Assembly (NCBI RefSeq): GCF_013874595.1
Contig: NZ_CP059431.1
Location: 744,001 to 808,000 of the forward strand
Length of the DNA stretch: 64,000 nt
Source of the DNA: Flavobacterium sp. xlx-214
GTDB lineage: Bacteria > Bacteroidota > Bacteroidia > Flavobacteriales > Flavobacteriaceae
Direction of reading: 5' to 3'
The translations under genes and the position numbers were made by a program. The notes beneath the pieces are model-generated. The model had not been told where the DNA came from. It worked only from the letters and a program-made list of their open reading frames with translations, and did not search any database. Below are positions 1 to 9,543 of the stretch, piece by piece. Numbering within the stretch: position 1 is the stretch's first letter; every line of letters starts with the position of its first letter.

Positions 1-80
1 AACCCAATTACAAAAAATAATAAAAATTAAAATGTTTCGTTTTTTTTATTACTTTTATTCTAAATATTTAAAACTAAATT

Positions 81-578
81 ATGAAAAAGAACATTTTATT
101 AATTGCTATTGCTACAGGTTTATTGTCTATAACAGCTTGTAAAAAAGAAACTACAACTACTACAGAAACTTCAATTAATGATTCATTAACAACAGAGACT
201 ACCACTACAACAACTGAAACAAATGTAGATCCTGCGGTTCAAGCAAAGATTGACGAAGCTAAAACAAAGTATGATAAAGCAGAAGCTGATGTACAAGCTG
301 CTATTGCTAAAGGTGATAAAAAAGCAGAAGCTGCTGCTATTAAAGTAAGAGATGAAGCTAAATCTTCTTGGGATAATTTAAAAGCAGGAGTAAGTAATGT
401 TGCTGAAGATGTTAAAGACGGAGTTAGCAATGCTGCCAACAAAGTAGAAGAAGGCGCTGAAAAAGTAGGCGATAAAGCTAAAGAAGTTGGAAAAGAAGTT
501 GAAGCAGGAGCTAAAAAAGCAGGAGAAGATGTTAAAGAAGGTTACAACAAAACCTTAGACAAAATGAAAGCTAAATAA
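81..578 (+). CDS. Small lipoprotein with Lys/Ala/Glu-rich coiled repeat
   Basis: The N-terminus is a lipoprotein signal with lipobox ITAC, so the mature protein starts at Cys20. A Thr-rich linker (about residues 24-48) follows. The rest is an alpha-helical, charge-patterned segment with loose repeats such as DVKDGVSNAANKVEEGAEKV, resembling the apolipoprotein-like or LEA-like proteins often annotated YtxH-like. No catalytic motif is visible. It is monocistronic and followed by a strong terminator. A stress or envelope-associated role is only a guess. Confidence 0.8.
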   Translation: MKKNILLIAIATGLLSITACKKETTTTTETSINDSLTTETTTTTTETNVDPAVQAKIDEAKTKYDKAEADVQAAIAKGDKKAEAAAIKVRDEAKSSWDNLKAGVSNVAEDVKDGVSNAANKVEEGAEKVGDKAKEVGKEVEAGAKKAGEDVKEGYNKTLDKMKAK

Positions 579-586
579 TTTTAGTA

Positions 587-618
587 AAAAAACCCATTCA
601 AATTGAATGGGTTTTTAT
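587..618 (+). terminator. Rho-independent terminator after the coiled lipoprotein gene
   Basis: An 11-bp perfect stem (591-601 with 603-613, core ACCCATTCAA) is flanked by A and T runs. It can serve both the plus-strand gene and the converging enoyl-CoA hydratase gene. Confidence 0.85.
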
Positions 619-629
619 TTTTATAACTT

Positions 630-1412
630 TTAATTTCCTTTAAAATCGGCTTTACGTTTTTCTAAGAAAGCAGTTGTTCCTTCTTTAAAATCCTCCGTAC
701 CAAAGCAATATCCAAAACGATCAATTTCTACATCAAATCCGTTAACGCCATCTTTAAAATTAGCGTTAACTGCTTTAATAGCTTGTGTAATAGCAGTTGG
801 TGAATTCTTCGCAATTTTAGACGCTATCTCGTTTGCTTTCTCTAACAATTCAGGTTGTGCAACTACATGGTTTACCAATCCGTAAGTTAATGCTGTGTTA
901 GCATCTATCATTTGAGCAGTCATAATCATTTCATTTGCACGTCCTTTACCTACTAATTGAGGCAAACGTTGTGTACCGCCGTAACCAGGAATAACACCTA
1001 AAGTAACTTCAGGTAATCCCATTTTAGCGTTATCAGAAGCTACTCTCATGTGCGCTGCCATTGCTAATTCTAATCCACCACCTAAAGCAAAACCATTTAC
1101 AGCCGCAATAACAGGTGTATTTAAATTCTCTACAAAATCGAACAATAACTCTTGTCCTTTTCTTGCTAAATCTGATCCTTCAGATGTACTAAAACTAGCA
1201 AACTCAGAAATATCGGCACCAGCTACAAAAGCTTTTTCACCAGAACCTGTAATAATAATAGCTCTAATGTTTGTATCGGCATCACAATCTGCAAAAGCAT
1301 TGTGTAATTCTTGAATAGTAGCTTTATTTAAAGCATTTAACTTAGTTGGACGATTAATTGTAATAGTTGCAATTGCTTGATTTTTCTCTACTAAAATGTT
1401 TTCAAATGACAT
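630..1412 (-). CDS. Enoyl-CoA hydratase/isomerase family protein (crotonase)
   Basis: At 260 aa this is a full-length crotonase-fold protein. The oxyanion-hole motif GADISEF and the catalytic glutamate segment LPEVTLGVIPGYGGTQRLP are both present. The expected reaction is hydration of trans-2-enoyl-CoA in beta-oxidation or a related CoA pathway; the exact substrate cannot be read from sequence. It is the last gene of a minus-strand operon, 12 bp after the sensor kinase. Confidence 0.9.
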   Translation of the reverse strand: MSFENILVEKNQAIATITINRPTKLNALNKATIQELHNAFADCDADTNIRAIIITGSGEKAFVAGADISEFASFSTSEGSDLARKGQELLFDFVENLNTPVIAAVNGFALGGGLELAMAAHMRVASDNAKMGLPEVTLGVIPGYGGTQRLPQLVGKGRANEMIMTAQMIDANTALTYGLVNHVVAQPELLEKANEIASKIAKNSPTAITQAIKAVNANFKDGVNGFDVEIDRFGYCFGTEDFKEGTTAFLEKRKADFKGN

Positions 1413-1424
1413 ATATTTTCTTTT

Positions 1425-2897
1425 TTAATTAGTTATTGGTAATTGCACATAAAATGTAGTGCCTTTATTTACTTGCGTTTCAAAATAAATGGTGCCGCCA
1501 TACCCTTCAATCATGTTCTTAATCATAGCTAAACCTAAGCCCATACCACTTGTTTTTGTTGTAAATTTGGGTTCAAATATTTTATCTTTTATACTATCTG
1601 GCACGCCTGTACCGTTGTCTGAAATGGTAATTAAAACATCTGTTTCTACTTTTTCAACTTTTACTAAAATACGCGGAAAAGGTTCATAATTAGGAATAGC
1701 TTGTATGGCATTTTTAACCAAATTAGTAATGATGCGGATAATTTGCGACTGATCAAAAACGGCAATTATTTCTTTCTCGGTTGATTCAAATCGGATAAAA
1801 TCTTCATTAAAAATATCCAACGCCAACTGCACTACTTTCACCACATTTAAAGTAGTATTTTCTTGTGCAGGCATCGATGCAAAATTAGAAAAAGCAGATG
1901 CTACGGCACTCATGGTATCAATTTGTTGTACCATGGTATCGCAAAAATCTTTCATTTTTTCATCAATTTTGGGATCTTCTGGATTGAAACGACGAGCAAA
2001 ACTTTGCACAGTTAACTTCATTGGTGTTAACGGATTTTTAATTTCGTGCGCCACTTGCTTTGCCATTTCTCTCCAAGCCAATTCACGCTGACTTTGCGCT
2101 AATTTATCGGCTGATTCTTCTAACTTATCAACCATTTCATTATAAGAAACAATTAAAGCTTCAATTTCATACGAGGCATTACTTACCTTAATTTTTTCGT
2201 TTTTCTGATTGATATTCGTTAATTGGATACGCTCGCTTATCAATTTTATGGTTTTGGTTATGTAACTAGATAAAACATAAGCTAATACAATAGCCAAAAC
2301 AAACATAAAGATATAAATTTGACCAAAATGAATTAAAAAGCTTTCTACTTGATTATCGTAAAAAGAAGTTTCCTCGGCATAAGGCATGCTAATAATACCA
2401 AGTGGTTTAAAAGACACATCTTTAATGTAATTGTAAGAAGAACGATACGTGATGCCATCAATAATACGCAAATCAACAAAACGTTTGGACGCAGTTGATT
2501 CGATAATTTTCAAAATAATGGGAGAAACCACTTCATTATCCATTTTATCAACAATAAAATTGCCTTTTGAAGTAATTAAAAGGTTCCCTTTTAAATCGTA
2601 AATATTAATTTGAATATTATGAATGGTAGAAAGTTCGTAAATTTTATCTTTAAAAATTAAAGGAAGATTCTCTGTACTTGCAGGAATTTTGGTGGTTTGT
2701 AAAATAAAATTAACATGCTCATTAACAGCACTTTCCTTACGCTCTAATCGATCTTGATGATAATTTCTAGCCTCTTTTTTAAATTGATATATGGTTACCA
2801 TTGCAATTAAAACAGACGATACAATGATAAGAAAAATCATAGATATGAAAATTCTTATACGTAACGATGTTCTTTGTATGCTGAATGGTTTGGCCAT
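1425..2897 (-). CDS. NtrY-like membrane sensor histidine kinase
   Basis: This 490-aa protein has a first transmembrane segment at about 17-38, a periplasmic sensor domain (about 40-190), and a second membrane segment at 193-213 followed by a HAMP-like linker. The HisKA box is AHEIKNPLTP with phospho-acceptor His284. A HATPase domain carries NLVKNAIQAI, DNGTGVP and GMGLGLAMIKN. No response regulator gene lies next to it or anywhere in the window. It sits 8 bp after hemJ in the hemH operon, so it may be co-transcribed with terminal heme genes. The signal sensed is unknown. Confidence 0.9.
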   Translation of the reverse strand: MAKPFSIQRTSLRIRIFISMIFLIIVSSVLIAMVTIYQFKKEARNYHQDRLERKESAVNEHVNFILQTTKIPASTENLPLIFKDKIYELSTIHNIQINIYDLKGNLLITSKGNFIVDKMDNEVVSPIILKIIESTASKRFVDLRIIDGITYRSSYNYIKDVSFKPLGIISMPYAEETSFYDNQVESFLIHFGQIYIFMFVLAIVLAYVLSSYITKTIKLISERIQLTNINQKNEKIKVSNASYEIEALIVSYNEMVDKLEESADKLAQSQRELAWREMAKQVAHEIKNPLTPMKLTVQSFARRFNPEDPKIDEKMKDFCDTMVQQIDTMSAVASAFSNFASMPAQENTTLNVVKVVQLALDIFNEDFIRFESTEKEIIAVFDQSQIIRIITNLVKNAIQAIPNYEPFPRILVKVEKVETDVLITISDNGTGVPDSIKDKIFEPKFTTKTSGMGLGLAMIKNMIEGYGGTIYFETQVNKGTTFYVQLPITN

Positions 2898-2905
2898 AAA
2901 CGCTT

Positions 2906-3439
2906 TTAGTTTTTATTGCGTACTTTTTTATAGTATTTATACCCTAAAGTTAACAACATTGCCAATACAAAAATACCTACTACGCCAAAAATCCAATTAA
3001 AAGCATTTTTTAAGATAACTAAAAACACTACCGAAAACAAAATAAGGGTAGCGCCTTCGTTCCAAATTCTAAAAAAAGACCCCGTTTTTTGAAGTGTATT
3101 TGATGCTATTTGTTTTACAAACTGATGGCATTTTAAATGATAAATCCACAGCAAGGCAACAAACAATAATTTTACATGCATCCAAGGCATTTTTAGCAAA
3201 GCAGGATTTTCAAATAACATCCACAAACCAAAAATAGTTCCTAAAATTGCTGCGGGATAGGTAATAATAAACCACAACCTATTGGTCATGATTTGGTATT
3301 GTTTTGAAAGAATTTCCTTTTCAATATCTGGCTTTAATTGTGCTTCTGCATAATACACAAAAAGCCGAACAATATAAAAAAGTCCGGCAAACCAGCATAC
3401 TATAAAAATAATATGTAATGCTTTTAAATATAAGTACAT
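2906..3439 (-). CDS. hemJ: Protoporphyrinogen IX oxidase HemJ
   Basis: This 177-aa integral membrane protein has four to five hydrophobic helices. The opening KALHIIFIVCWFAGLFYIVR matches the HemJ (UPF0093) family. His9 and Lys90 fall where the family has conserved, functionally important residues. HemJ oxidises protoporphyrinogen IX to protoporphyrin IX in bacteria lacking HemG/HemY, neither of which appears here. The gene starts 3 bp after the ferrochelatase stop, so the last two steps of heme synthesis are coupled in one operon. Confidence 0.88.
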   Translation of the reverse strand: MYLYLKALHIIFIVCWFAGLFYIVRLFVYYAEAQLKPDIEKEILSKQYQIMTNRLWFIITYPAAILGTIFGLWMLFENPALLKMPWMHVKLLFVALLWIYHLKCHQFVKQIASNTLQKTGSFFRIWNEGATLILFSVVFLVILKNAFNWIFGVVGIFVLAMLLTLGYKYYKKVRNKN

Positions 3440-3442
3440 AAA

Positions 3443-4465
3443 TTACGCTTTAGCCCAATTGTTAATCCAATCGCCAACAACTTTACACCATTCGTCATCA
3501 TCATTTAAACAAGGAATAGCTAAAAATTCTTCACCACCGTTGGCTTTAAAATCTTCGTTGGCACGCATGGCAATTTCTTCTAATGTTTCTAAACAATCGG
3601 TTACAAACGCGGGCGTTACAACTGCAATTTTCTTAATACCTTTTGCAGGCATGTTATCAATTTCAACATCGGTATAAGGCTCTAACCATTTATCACCTAC
3701 CAAACGAGATTGAAAAGTTACGCAATATTTTTCTTTTGGAATACCTAATTGTTCCACAACCAAACGTGTTGTTTCGTAACAATGGGTACGGTAACAAAAT
3801 TCTGCCGCTGGTGTTCCCACTTCACAACACATTTCGTTGGTTATAAATTTCTTATGCGATTTGGTTTTATCGGTTTTACGTACGTGACGTTCAGGAATTC
3901 CGTGATAGGAGAAAACCAACTGATCATAATCAAAACCTGCTACATGATCTTTAATTGAATTAGAAAGTACACGAACAAAATCAGGTTTATTATAAAAAGC
4001 AGGAAAGTTTGTAATTTTCATGTTCGGAAATTTCTTCTTTCTAATTTCCTCTGCTAAAACTTCAATAGTTAAAGTAGAAGCCATAGCGTATTGCGGATAT
4101 AAAGGCAATAATAGTACATCGGTAACGCCTTCGTTTGCCAATTCTTGCAATCCTTTTTCAATAGTCATGCTACCGTAACGCATAGCAAGTGCTACAGGAA
4201 CATCGGTGTTTTTCTTTACTTTCTCGGTCATTCTCTCTGAAAGAACAATTAAAGGCGAACCTTCTTTCCACCAGATTTTTTTGTAAGCGTGTGATGATTC
4301 TTCGGGTCTTTTTCTCAGAATGATTCCTCTAATTAAAAAAGCTCTCAATAAATAAGGCACATCAATAACGTACTTATCCATTAAAAATTCGTCTAAATAA
4401 GGTTTCACATCTTTTGGTTCCGGACTTTCGGGCGAACCTAAATTTACTAATAAAACTCCCTTCAT
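3443..4465 (-). CDS. hemH: Ferrochelatase
   Basis: The enzyme inserts Fe2+ into protoporphyrin IX. It starts MKGVLLVNLGSPESP and carries the active-site motif SYHGIPERH and the downstream acidic helix ETLEEIAMRA, both standard for ferrochelatase; about 340 aa is the usual length. I chose the ATG at 4465 rather than an in-frame TTG at 4483, because a TATCTTTG promoter box overlaps that TTG and the family normally begins at this Met. It is the first gene of the operon hemH-hemJ-kinase-enoyl-CoA hydratase. Confidence 0.93.
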   Translation of the reverse strand: MKGVLLVNLGSPESPEPKDVKPYLDEFLMDKYVIDVPYLLRAFLIRGIILRKRPEESSHAYKKIWWKEGSPLIVLSERMTEKVKKNTDVPVALAMRYGSMTIEKGLQELANEGVTDVLLLPLYPQYAMASTLTIEVLAEEIRKKKFPNMKITNFPAFYNKPDFVRVLSNSIKDHVAGFDYDQLVFSYHGIPERHVRKTDKTKSHKKFITNEMCCEVGTPAAEFCYRTHCYETTRLVVEQLGIPKEKYCVTFQSRLVGDKWLEPYTDVEIDNMPAKGIKKIAVVTPAFVTDCLETLEEIAMRANEDFKANGGEEFLAIPCLNDDDEWCKVVGDWINNWAKA

Positions 4466-4480
4466 TTTTTTATGTTTTTG

Positions 4481-4488
4481 CAAAGATA
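4481..4488 (-). promoter_or_regulatory. hemH: Bacteroidota -7 box of the hemH operon
   Basis: The minus strand reads TATCTTTG, an exact match to TAnnTTTG, 15 bp upstream of the hemH ATG. A TTG at 4505-4503 lies 14 bp upstream of it, which is shorter than the usual -33 spacing. Confidence 0.6.
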
Positions 4489-4581
4489 AAGCTTTTGATT
4501 TACAATAAATAATTGACAGTTTGTAAATGGTACTTTCAAAAGTTAAATCACAGCTTTTAAGGTTTAAAACTACGAAAACCT

Positions 4582-4589
4582 TATCTTTG
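4582..4589 (+). promoter_or_regulatory. Bacteroidota -7 box of the AraC-type gene
   Basis: TATCTTTG matches TAnnTTTG exactly, 25 bp upstream of the ATG at 4615. It is divergent from the hemH promoter in the same 149-bp intergenic region. No clear -33 TTG was found. Confidence 0.55.
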
Positions 4590-4614
4590 ACTATTGTATT
4601 AGTTTGAAACTTAA

Positions 4615-5427
4615 ATGAAAACTATTTTTGAAACATTTAAACCTAAAAATCCTCTTATTCGGCAATATGTTGACTATTATTATTTAGATATTCAGCCCGA
4701 TAATGAAGTAGATGCTTTTGAATGTTTTCCGCATTTCAACAACACTTTATCTTTGTATAAGTCGCATACATTATTAGAAAGCGGCGAAATTACTTTTAAC
4801 AAAATAGCAAAACCTTTTCAAATTTTCACTCCAATTCGTGATAAAGTTTTGAATGTAAAACGTTTGGGCGCTATTTATCGTGTTGTAATTGTTTTTCATC
4901 CTTTGGGAATTCAGCAATTTTATAACAATCAAAATTTTACAGATTACATCACCCATTTTGATTTTTTATCAAAAGAAGAACTTTCTAATCTTTTTAGTAC
5001 AATTGATATTCATAAATTAACTAACATATTGGATCAATCCTTAGAAAAAAGATTTTGTAAGTTTGATAATACTCCGTTAGAAAAAGCCATTGCTTATATT
5101 TTTAAGCATTATGAGAATTTTTCAGTTGCCGAAATTTCGGACGTTTTAGAAATAAGTCGTCAGCATTTAAACCGACTTTTTCAATTGCATTTAGGTGTTT
5201 CTATTAAAAAGTTTCACGAAATTGTACTTTTTCGTCAAACAATCAATAAAAAACTCTTCGAAAATCCAGATCAAAATTTCACAGAATTAGCACACGAATT
5301 TAATTTTAACGATCAATCGCACTTCAACAAAACATATAAAAAACTAACCGAAAACGCGCCAAAAACATTTTTTGAAAAAGGAACTGTGTTGGGTGACGCA
5401 GACATTTTTTGGCATATAAAAAAGTAA
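4615..5427 (+). CDS. AraC-family transcriptional regulator
   Basis: At 270 aa, the protein has an N-terminal ligand/effector domain (about 1-160) and a C-terminal AraC double helix-turn-helix. The second helix region reads NFTELAHEFNFNDQSHFNKTYKKLTENAPKTF, with the F-x-D-QSHF signature of the family. It is divergent from hemH and upstream of a secreted hydrolase that may be its target. The inducer is unknown. Confidence 0.88.
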   Translation: MKTIFETFKPKNPLIRQYVDYYYLDIQPDNEVDAFECFPHFNNTLSLYKSHTLLESGEITFNKIAKPFQIFTPIRDKVLNVKRLGAIYRVVIVFHPLGIQQFYNNQNFTDYITHFDFLSKEELSNLFSTIDIHKLTNILDQSLEKRFCKFDNTPLEKAIAYIFKHYENFSVAEISDVLEISRQHLNRLFQLHLGVSIKKFHEIVLFRQTINKKLFENPDQNFTELAHEFNFNDQSHFNKTYKKLTENAPKTFFEKGTVLGDADIFWHIKK

Positions 5428-5490
5428 TGTTCCAATTTTACAAGTTTTTCAAAAAATGGTCAGCTAATTTTACATTTCAATTATAAACCT

Positions 5491-7167
5491 ATGAAACATT
5501 TAGCAATCTTCATTTTTTGTTTAGCTTTTGCATTGGGTAACGCCCAAGAAAATTACACTACTTTAATAGACGCAGCGTATGAAACTATGCAAAAAACAAA
5601 AGATGGCAAAAACAATACAACTGCATTAGCCATGTATGAAAATGCCTTTGCAACATATCCCGATAGTGTAAATGTTGATGGTTTGTACATAGCATCGTCT
5701 CTTTCTGCAAAGTTGAAAAAGAACAATGAAGCGTTTAATTACCTTAACCGATTAGTGAAATTAAAAACCGATGAAGATGGATATCCGGTTTGGGAATATA
5801 TTGTTGGAAAGTTAGCTGAAACAGAATTCCAAAATATTTTAGCAGATACCCGATGGATTGCTATAAAAGATAACGCTTTAAAAGAAAAGGAACAATTTTT
5901 TAAGACACTAGAAGAGCAAGAGAATGAGTTTTACGATGTTTCAAAAAACGATTTCTCACAAATTAAAAACACAAAAAAGCTTTATAAAGCATTAAAGCAA
6001 TTTCATCCGTACAAAGCTAAAAACAATCAAAATTATTCGATTTCTTTTGCTATAAACGATTCTGTAAAAACATCGTATTTTATTCATTTGCCTGTTCATT
6101 ATTCGCCTGAAAAGAAATATCCTGTTTTGTTTTTTCTTCACGGAGCTGTACGTTATTCTAATTTATTTGAATACCAGCTTGCAAATTGGAACTTAGGTGA
6201 TTGGAACCGATTTTACACAAAATATGCTAATATAAATGATGTGATTTTGGTTTTTCCTAGTGCAAATAAAGAATACAATTGGATGACTTCAGACAACGGT
6301 TTTTTTATGATTTCGGAAATGTTGAAACAAATTAAGCAAACAATCAATGTAGACGATGATAAAGTTTTTGTTTCAGGACATTCTAACGGTGCAACAGGTT
6401 CTTTTTCGTATTTAATGAAACAACCAACACCTTTTGCAGGGTTTTATGGTTTTAATACGCAACCAAAAGTTTTTACAGGCGGTACTTTTATTGAAAACAG
6501 TAAAAATCGTTCGTTTATCAACTTTTCTACAGATCAAGATTATTATTATCCGCCCAATGCAAACGATGATTTTACCAAGTTAATGCATCAAGTCAATGCA
6601 GATTATAAAGAGTTTCGCTACAATGGTTTTCCACATTGGTTTCCTGAATTTGATGAATCAGAACCTGCTTATGTTATTCTTTTTAACGATTTAATGTCCC
6701 GAAAGCGAAATTCTTTTCCTAAAACAATTACTTGGGAGTTTGATGATGATAATTATGGAAACATCGATTGGATTTCGGAAGCAAAATTAGATACTTTAAG
6801 CTCAAAAACCAGTTGGCATAAAGAATTGAATTTTAAAATTGACAAATGGTTAAGCTATAATGAAAACGACAGTTTAATAACACAAGTTGTTGATAAAAAG
6901 GCTTTCGATTTCCCTAGAAAATCAGGTAAAATAAAAGCAGAATACAACCAAAACGTATTTAGGATAGAAACATCGTGTATAAAATCGTTCGCTATCAATA
7001 TTTCACCAGAAATGATCAATCTAAACAAAAAAGTAATGGTTTATGTAAACGGAATTTTGCTTTTTGACAGTAAAGTAGTCTACAACAAAGATTTTATGTT
7101 GCACAATTTTGAAGCCACAAAAGACCGCCAACAAATTTGGGTGAATTGTATTGAATTGAAATTATAA
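5491..7167 (+). CDS. Secreted alpha/beta-hydrolase (esterase-like) with helical N-terminal region
   Basis: A signal peptide (residues 1-18, ending GNAQ) is followed by a TPR-like helical region to about residue 170. An esterase-like alpha/beta-hydrolase domain comes next, with the oxyanion segment FFLHGAVRYSN and the nucleophile elbow GHSNGATGS. The C-terminal part (about 400-558) is an extra domain without a recognised motif. It resembles predicted PHB-depolymerase/esterase-type enzymes, but the substrate is unknown. It is 63 bp downstream of the AraC gene on the same strand. Confidence 0.75.
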   Translation: MKHLAIFIFCLAFALGNAQENYTTLIDAAYETMQKTKDGKNNTTALAMYENAFATYPDSVNVDGLYIASSLSAKLKKNNEAFNYLNRLVKLKTDEDGYPVWEYIVGKLAETEFQNILADTRWIAIKDNALKEKEQFFKTLEEQENEFYDVSKNDFSQIKNTKKLYKALKQFHPYKAKNNQNYSISFAINDSVKTSYFIHLPVHYSPEKKYPVLFFLHGAVRYSNLFEYQLANWNLGDWNRFYTKYANINDVILVFPSANKEYNWMTSDNGFFMISEMLKQIKQTINVDDDKVFVSGHSNGATGSFSYLMKQPTPFAGFYGFNTQPKVFTGGTFIENSKNRSFINFSTDQDYYYPPNANDDFTKLMHQVNADYKEFRYNGFPHWFPEFDESEPAYVILFNDLMSRKRNSFPKTITWEFDDDNYGNIDWISEAKLDTLSSKTSWHKELNFKIDKWLSYNENDSLITQVVDKKAFDFPRKSGKIKAEYNQNVFRIETSCIKSFAINISPEMINLNKKVMVYVNGILLFDSKVVYNKDFMLHNFEATKDRQQIWVNCIELKL

Positions 7168-7174
7168 ATGAATT

Positions 7175-8080
7175 TTAATTACTTGTTGCAGAATTTACAG
7201 ACATTAAATATTTTTTTGGAGTAGTGCCAAATTTCTTTTTAAAAGCCGCAATAAAATGACTTGCAGTGCTATATCCAATTTTTGAACCTACTTCGTTAAC
7301 ATTATAAGTACCACTGTCTAATAATTTACGTGCGTATTCCATTTTGTAATCAAAAAGAAAACCATAAACCGTATCGCCATAAACCTGCTTAAAACCTTGT
7401 TTTAATTTTTTAATATTCAATCCAATTTTATCAGCAAGTTCTTGTAATGTTGGTGGTTCAGCCATGTTTTTCAACAAAATATCTTTGGCTTGTTGAATTT
7501 TCATTGTTTCTTCTTCATCGGTTTTAAACGGACAACTTTCATCGTCTGTATCTTCCGGTTTATTAAAAAGCAAGCTTAGCAACTCATACACTTTTGCTTT
7601 GTAGTACAGTTTTTTTACCGATGAATGTAAATTAAAATTCATTATTTGATACAAAACAACCGACATAGACGGTGTAATATTGCCTTGCGTATAATGCTTG
7701 CGATCAATATTTTCTTTATTCAAAAAAGGAATAAATTCTGCCTCTGTTGAAAACAATTCGTGAAATTTTTTAATAGATATAATAACCGAAACAACCCAAG
7801 AATTAGTATTAATTTCTAAGTGAATAGGCAAGCTTCTTTGCGGATTATAAAGCGTTAAACTGCTTTCTTCGTCTACTTGAATGTCATAAGCACCTTGATT
7901 GAACAAAAACCTTCCTTTCCCTTTTAAAACAAAATGAAACTGCATTACGCCATGCGTTAAATCTCTTTCTATAACTTGCAGATTATCAGAATCATTCTTA
8001 AATCGCATGCAAATAAAATCATCTTCTAAAATTACATCTTCGTTGGTACTCATAGCGTTATTTTTAAAGTTATTTATCAT
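7175..8080 (-). CDS. AraC-family transcriptional regulator
   Basis: This 301-aa protein has a cupin-like N-terminal half and a C-terminal AraC DNA-binding domain. The signature VNEVGSKIGYSTASHFIAAF is followed by KKKFGTTPKKYL. An internal ATG at 8053 is an alternative start. It converges on the hydrolase gene with a 7-bp gap and is divergent from hemA across about 200 bp. Control of the heme run is possible but unproven. Confidence 0.87.
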   Translation of the reverse strand: MINNFKNNAMSTNEDVILEDDFICMRFKNDSDNLQVIERDLTHGVMQFHFVLKGKGRFLFNQGAYDIQVDEESSLTLYNPQRSLPIHLEINTNSWVVSVIISIKKFHELFSTEAEFIPFLNKENIDRKHYTQGNITPSMSVVLYQIMNFNLHSSVKKLYYKAKVYELLSLLFNKPEDTDDESCPFKTDEEETMKIQQAKDILLKNMAEPPTLQELADKIGLNIKKLKQGFKQVYGDTVYGFLFDYKMEYARKLLDSGTYNVNEVGSKIGYSTASHFIAAFKKKFGTTPKKYLMSVNSATSN

Positions 8081-8250
8081 TTTAAAGAATCGATATTATT
8101 ATTTAGAATAGTTCTAAATTTTAGATTCTTGCGTTTTGCTAACTCCAACAAATATAAGGCTTATAATAAAAATATCGATAAAAAAACAACTGAAAATATT
8201 TTTCGATAATTTTAGTCCTTACAGCGTTATTTTAATCCGTTTAATGGACT

Positions 8251-8258
8251 TAAATTTG
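8251..8258 (+). promoter_or_regulatory. hemA: Candidate -7 box for the hemA run
   Basis: TAAATTTG fits TAnnTTTG and lies 25 bp before the hemA ATG. No TTG is present at the expected -33 distance, so the call is tentative. Confidence 0.4.
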
Positions 8259-8283
8259 TATTGCTTTTTATGATTGATAGAGA

Positions 8284-9543
8284 ATGGAAAACAATAATAA
8301 AACAAAACCATCGCATTTCTATGTTGTGGGACTAAATTACAAAAAAGCAGACGCAGAAACTAGAGGTAAATTTAGTTTAAGCGACCAAGCAAAATTAAAC
8401 GTATTAGATCAAGCACAAATAGAAGGCATTCCTTCTTTAATGGCAATTTCAACTTGCAACAGAACAGAACTTTATGGTTTTGCAGAGCATCCTTTTCAGT
8501 TAATATCTTTGTTATGTAAACACAGTAACGGTACGGTTGAAGATTTTCAGCGTGTAGCTTATGTGCATAAAAATAACGAAGCTGTTAGCCATTTATTTAA
8601 AGTGGGTACCGGAATGGATAGCCAAATTTTGGGCGATTTTGAAATTATTAGTCAAGTTAAAACTGGGTTTATATCGGCGCGTGAAAAAGGGTTAACCAAT
8701 AACTATTTTGAGCGTTTGGTAAATTCTGTTATCCAAGCAAGTAAACGTATAAAAAATGAAACCGAAATAAGTACAGGTGCAACATCTGTATCTTTTGCAT
8801 CGGTTCAATATATTTTAAAAAATGTTCCTGAAATTGCCGATAAAAACATTCTTTTGTTTGGCACAGGAAAAATTGGTCGTAATACATGTGAAAATTTAGT
8901 AAAACACACTAAAAACAATCAAATTACACTAATCAATCGTACAAAAGATAAGGCACAAAAAATTGCAGGTAAATTCAACTTAATTGTAAAAGATTATGCC
9001 GATTTACAAGCCGAAATTCAAAATGCTGATGTGCTAATTGTTGCTACAGGTGCGCAAAATCCAACCATTGATAAAGAATTGTTAAACCTAAAGAAACCAT
9101 TGTTGATTTTAGATTTATCAATTCCTAAAAATGTAAACGATAATGTTTTAGAAATTCCGGGTGTAGAGTTGATTCATTTAGATCAATTATCGCAAATGAC
9201 AGACGATACACTAGAGAAACGCAAACAATATGTGCCACAGGCAATGGAAATCATCGAAGAAATTAAAGATGAATTTGTTACCTGGACGCAAGCACGCAAA
9301 TTTGCACCAACAATTCATGCCTTAAAAGCCAAGTTGCAAGAAATTAAGGAGAATGAATTAAACTACCAAAAAAAGAAATTAGAAAACTTCAACGAAGAAC
9401 AAGCTAACATTATTTCAAATAGAATCATTCAAAAAATTACGACTCATTTTGCCAATCATTTAAAAAATGAAGAAACAGAAGTTGAGGAAAGTATTGAATG
9501 GATTGAAAAAGTTTTTCAATTAGAAACTTTAAGTAATGAGTAA
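8284..9543 (+). CDS. hemA: Glutamyl-tRNA reductase
   Basis: The first committed step of C5 heme synthesis is NADPH-dependent reduction of Glu-tRNA to glutamate-1-semialdehyde. The protein is 419 aa with GLNYKKADAETRGKF near the start, the nucleophile Cys58 in ISTCNRTELYGF, and the NADPH-binding loop GTGKIG at 193-198. A C-terminal dimerisation helix region is present. It overlaps hemC by 8 bp (ATGAGTAA), which indicates translational coupling. The next enzyme, HemL, is not in this window. Confidence 0.96.
   Translation: MENNNKTKPSHFYVVGLNYKKADAETRGKFSLSDQAKLNVLDQAQIEGIPSLMAISTCNRTELYGFAEHPFQLISLLCKHSNGTVEDFQRVAYVHKNNEAVSHLFKVGTGMDSQILGDFEIISQVKTGFISAREKGLTNNYFERLVNSVIQASKRIKNETEISTGATSVSFASVQYILKNVPEIADKNILLFGTGKIGRNTCENLVKHTKNNQITLINRTKDKAQKIAGKFNLIVKDYADLQAEIQNADVLIVATGAQNPTIDKELLNLKKPLLILDLSIPKNVNDNVLEIPGVELIHLDQLSQMTDDTLEKRKQYVPQAMEIIEEIKDEFVTWTQARKFAPTIHALKAKLQEIKENELNYQKKKLENFNEEQANIISNRIIQKITTHFANHLKNEETEVEESIEWIEKVFQLETLSNE

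Noticed and set aside
4466..4483. An upstream in-frame TTG start for ferrochelatase
   Set aside because: It overlaps the TATCTTTG promoter box; the ATG at 4465 fits the family start.
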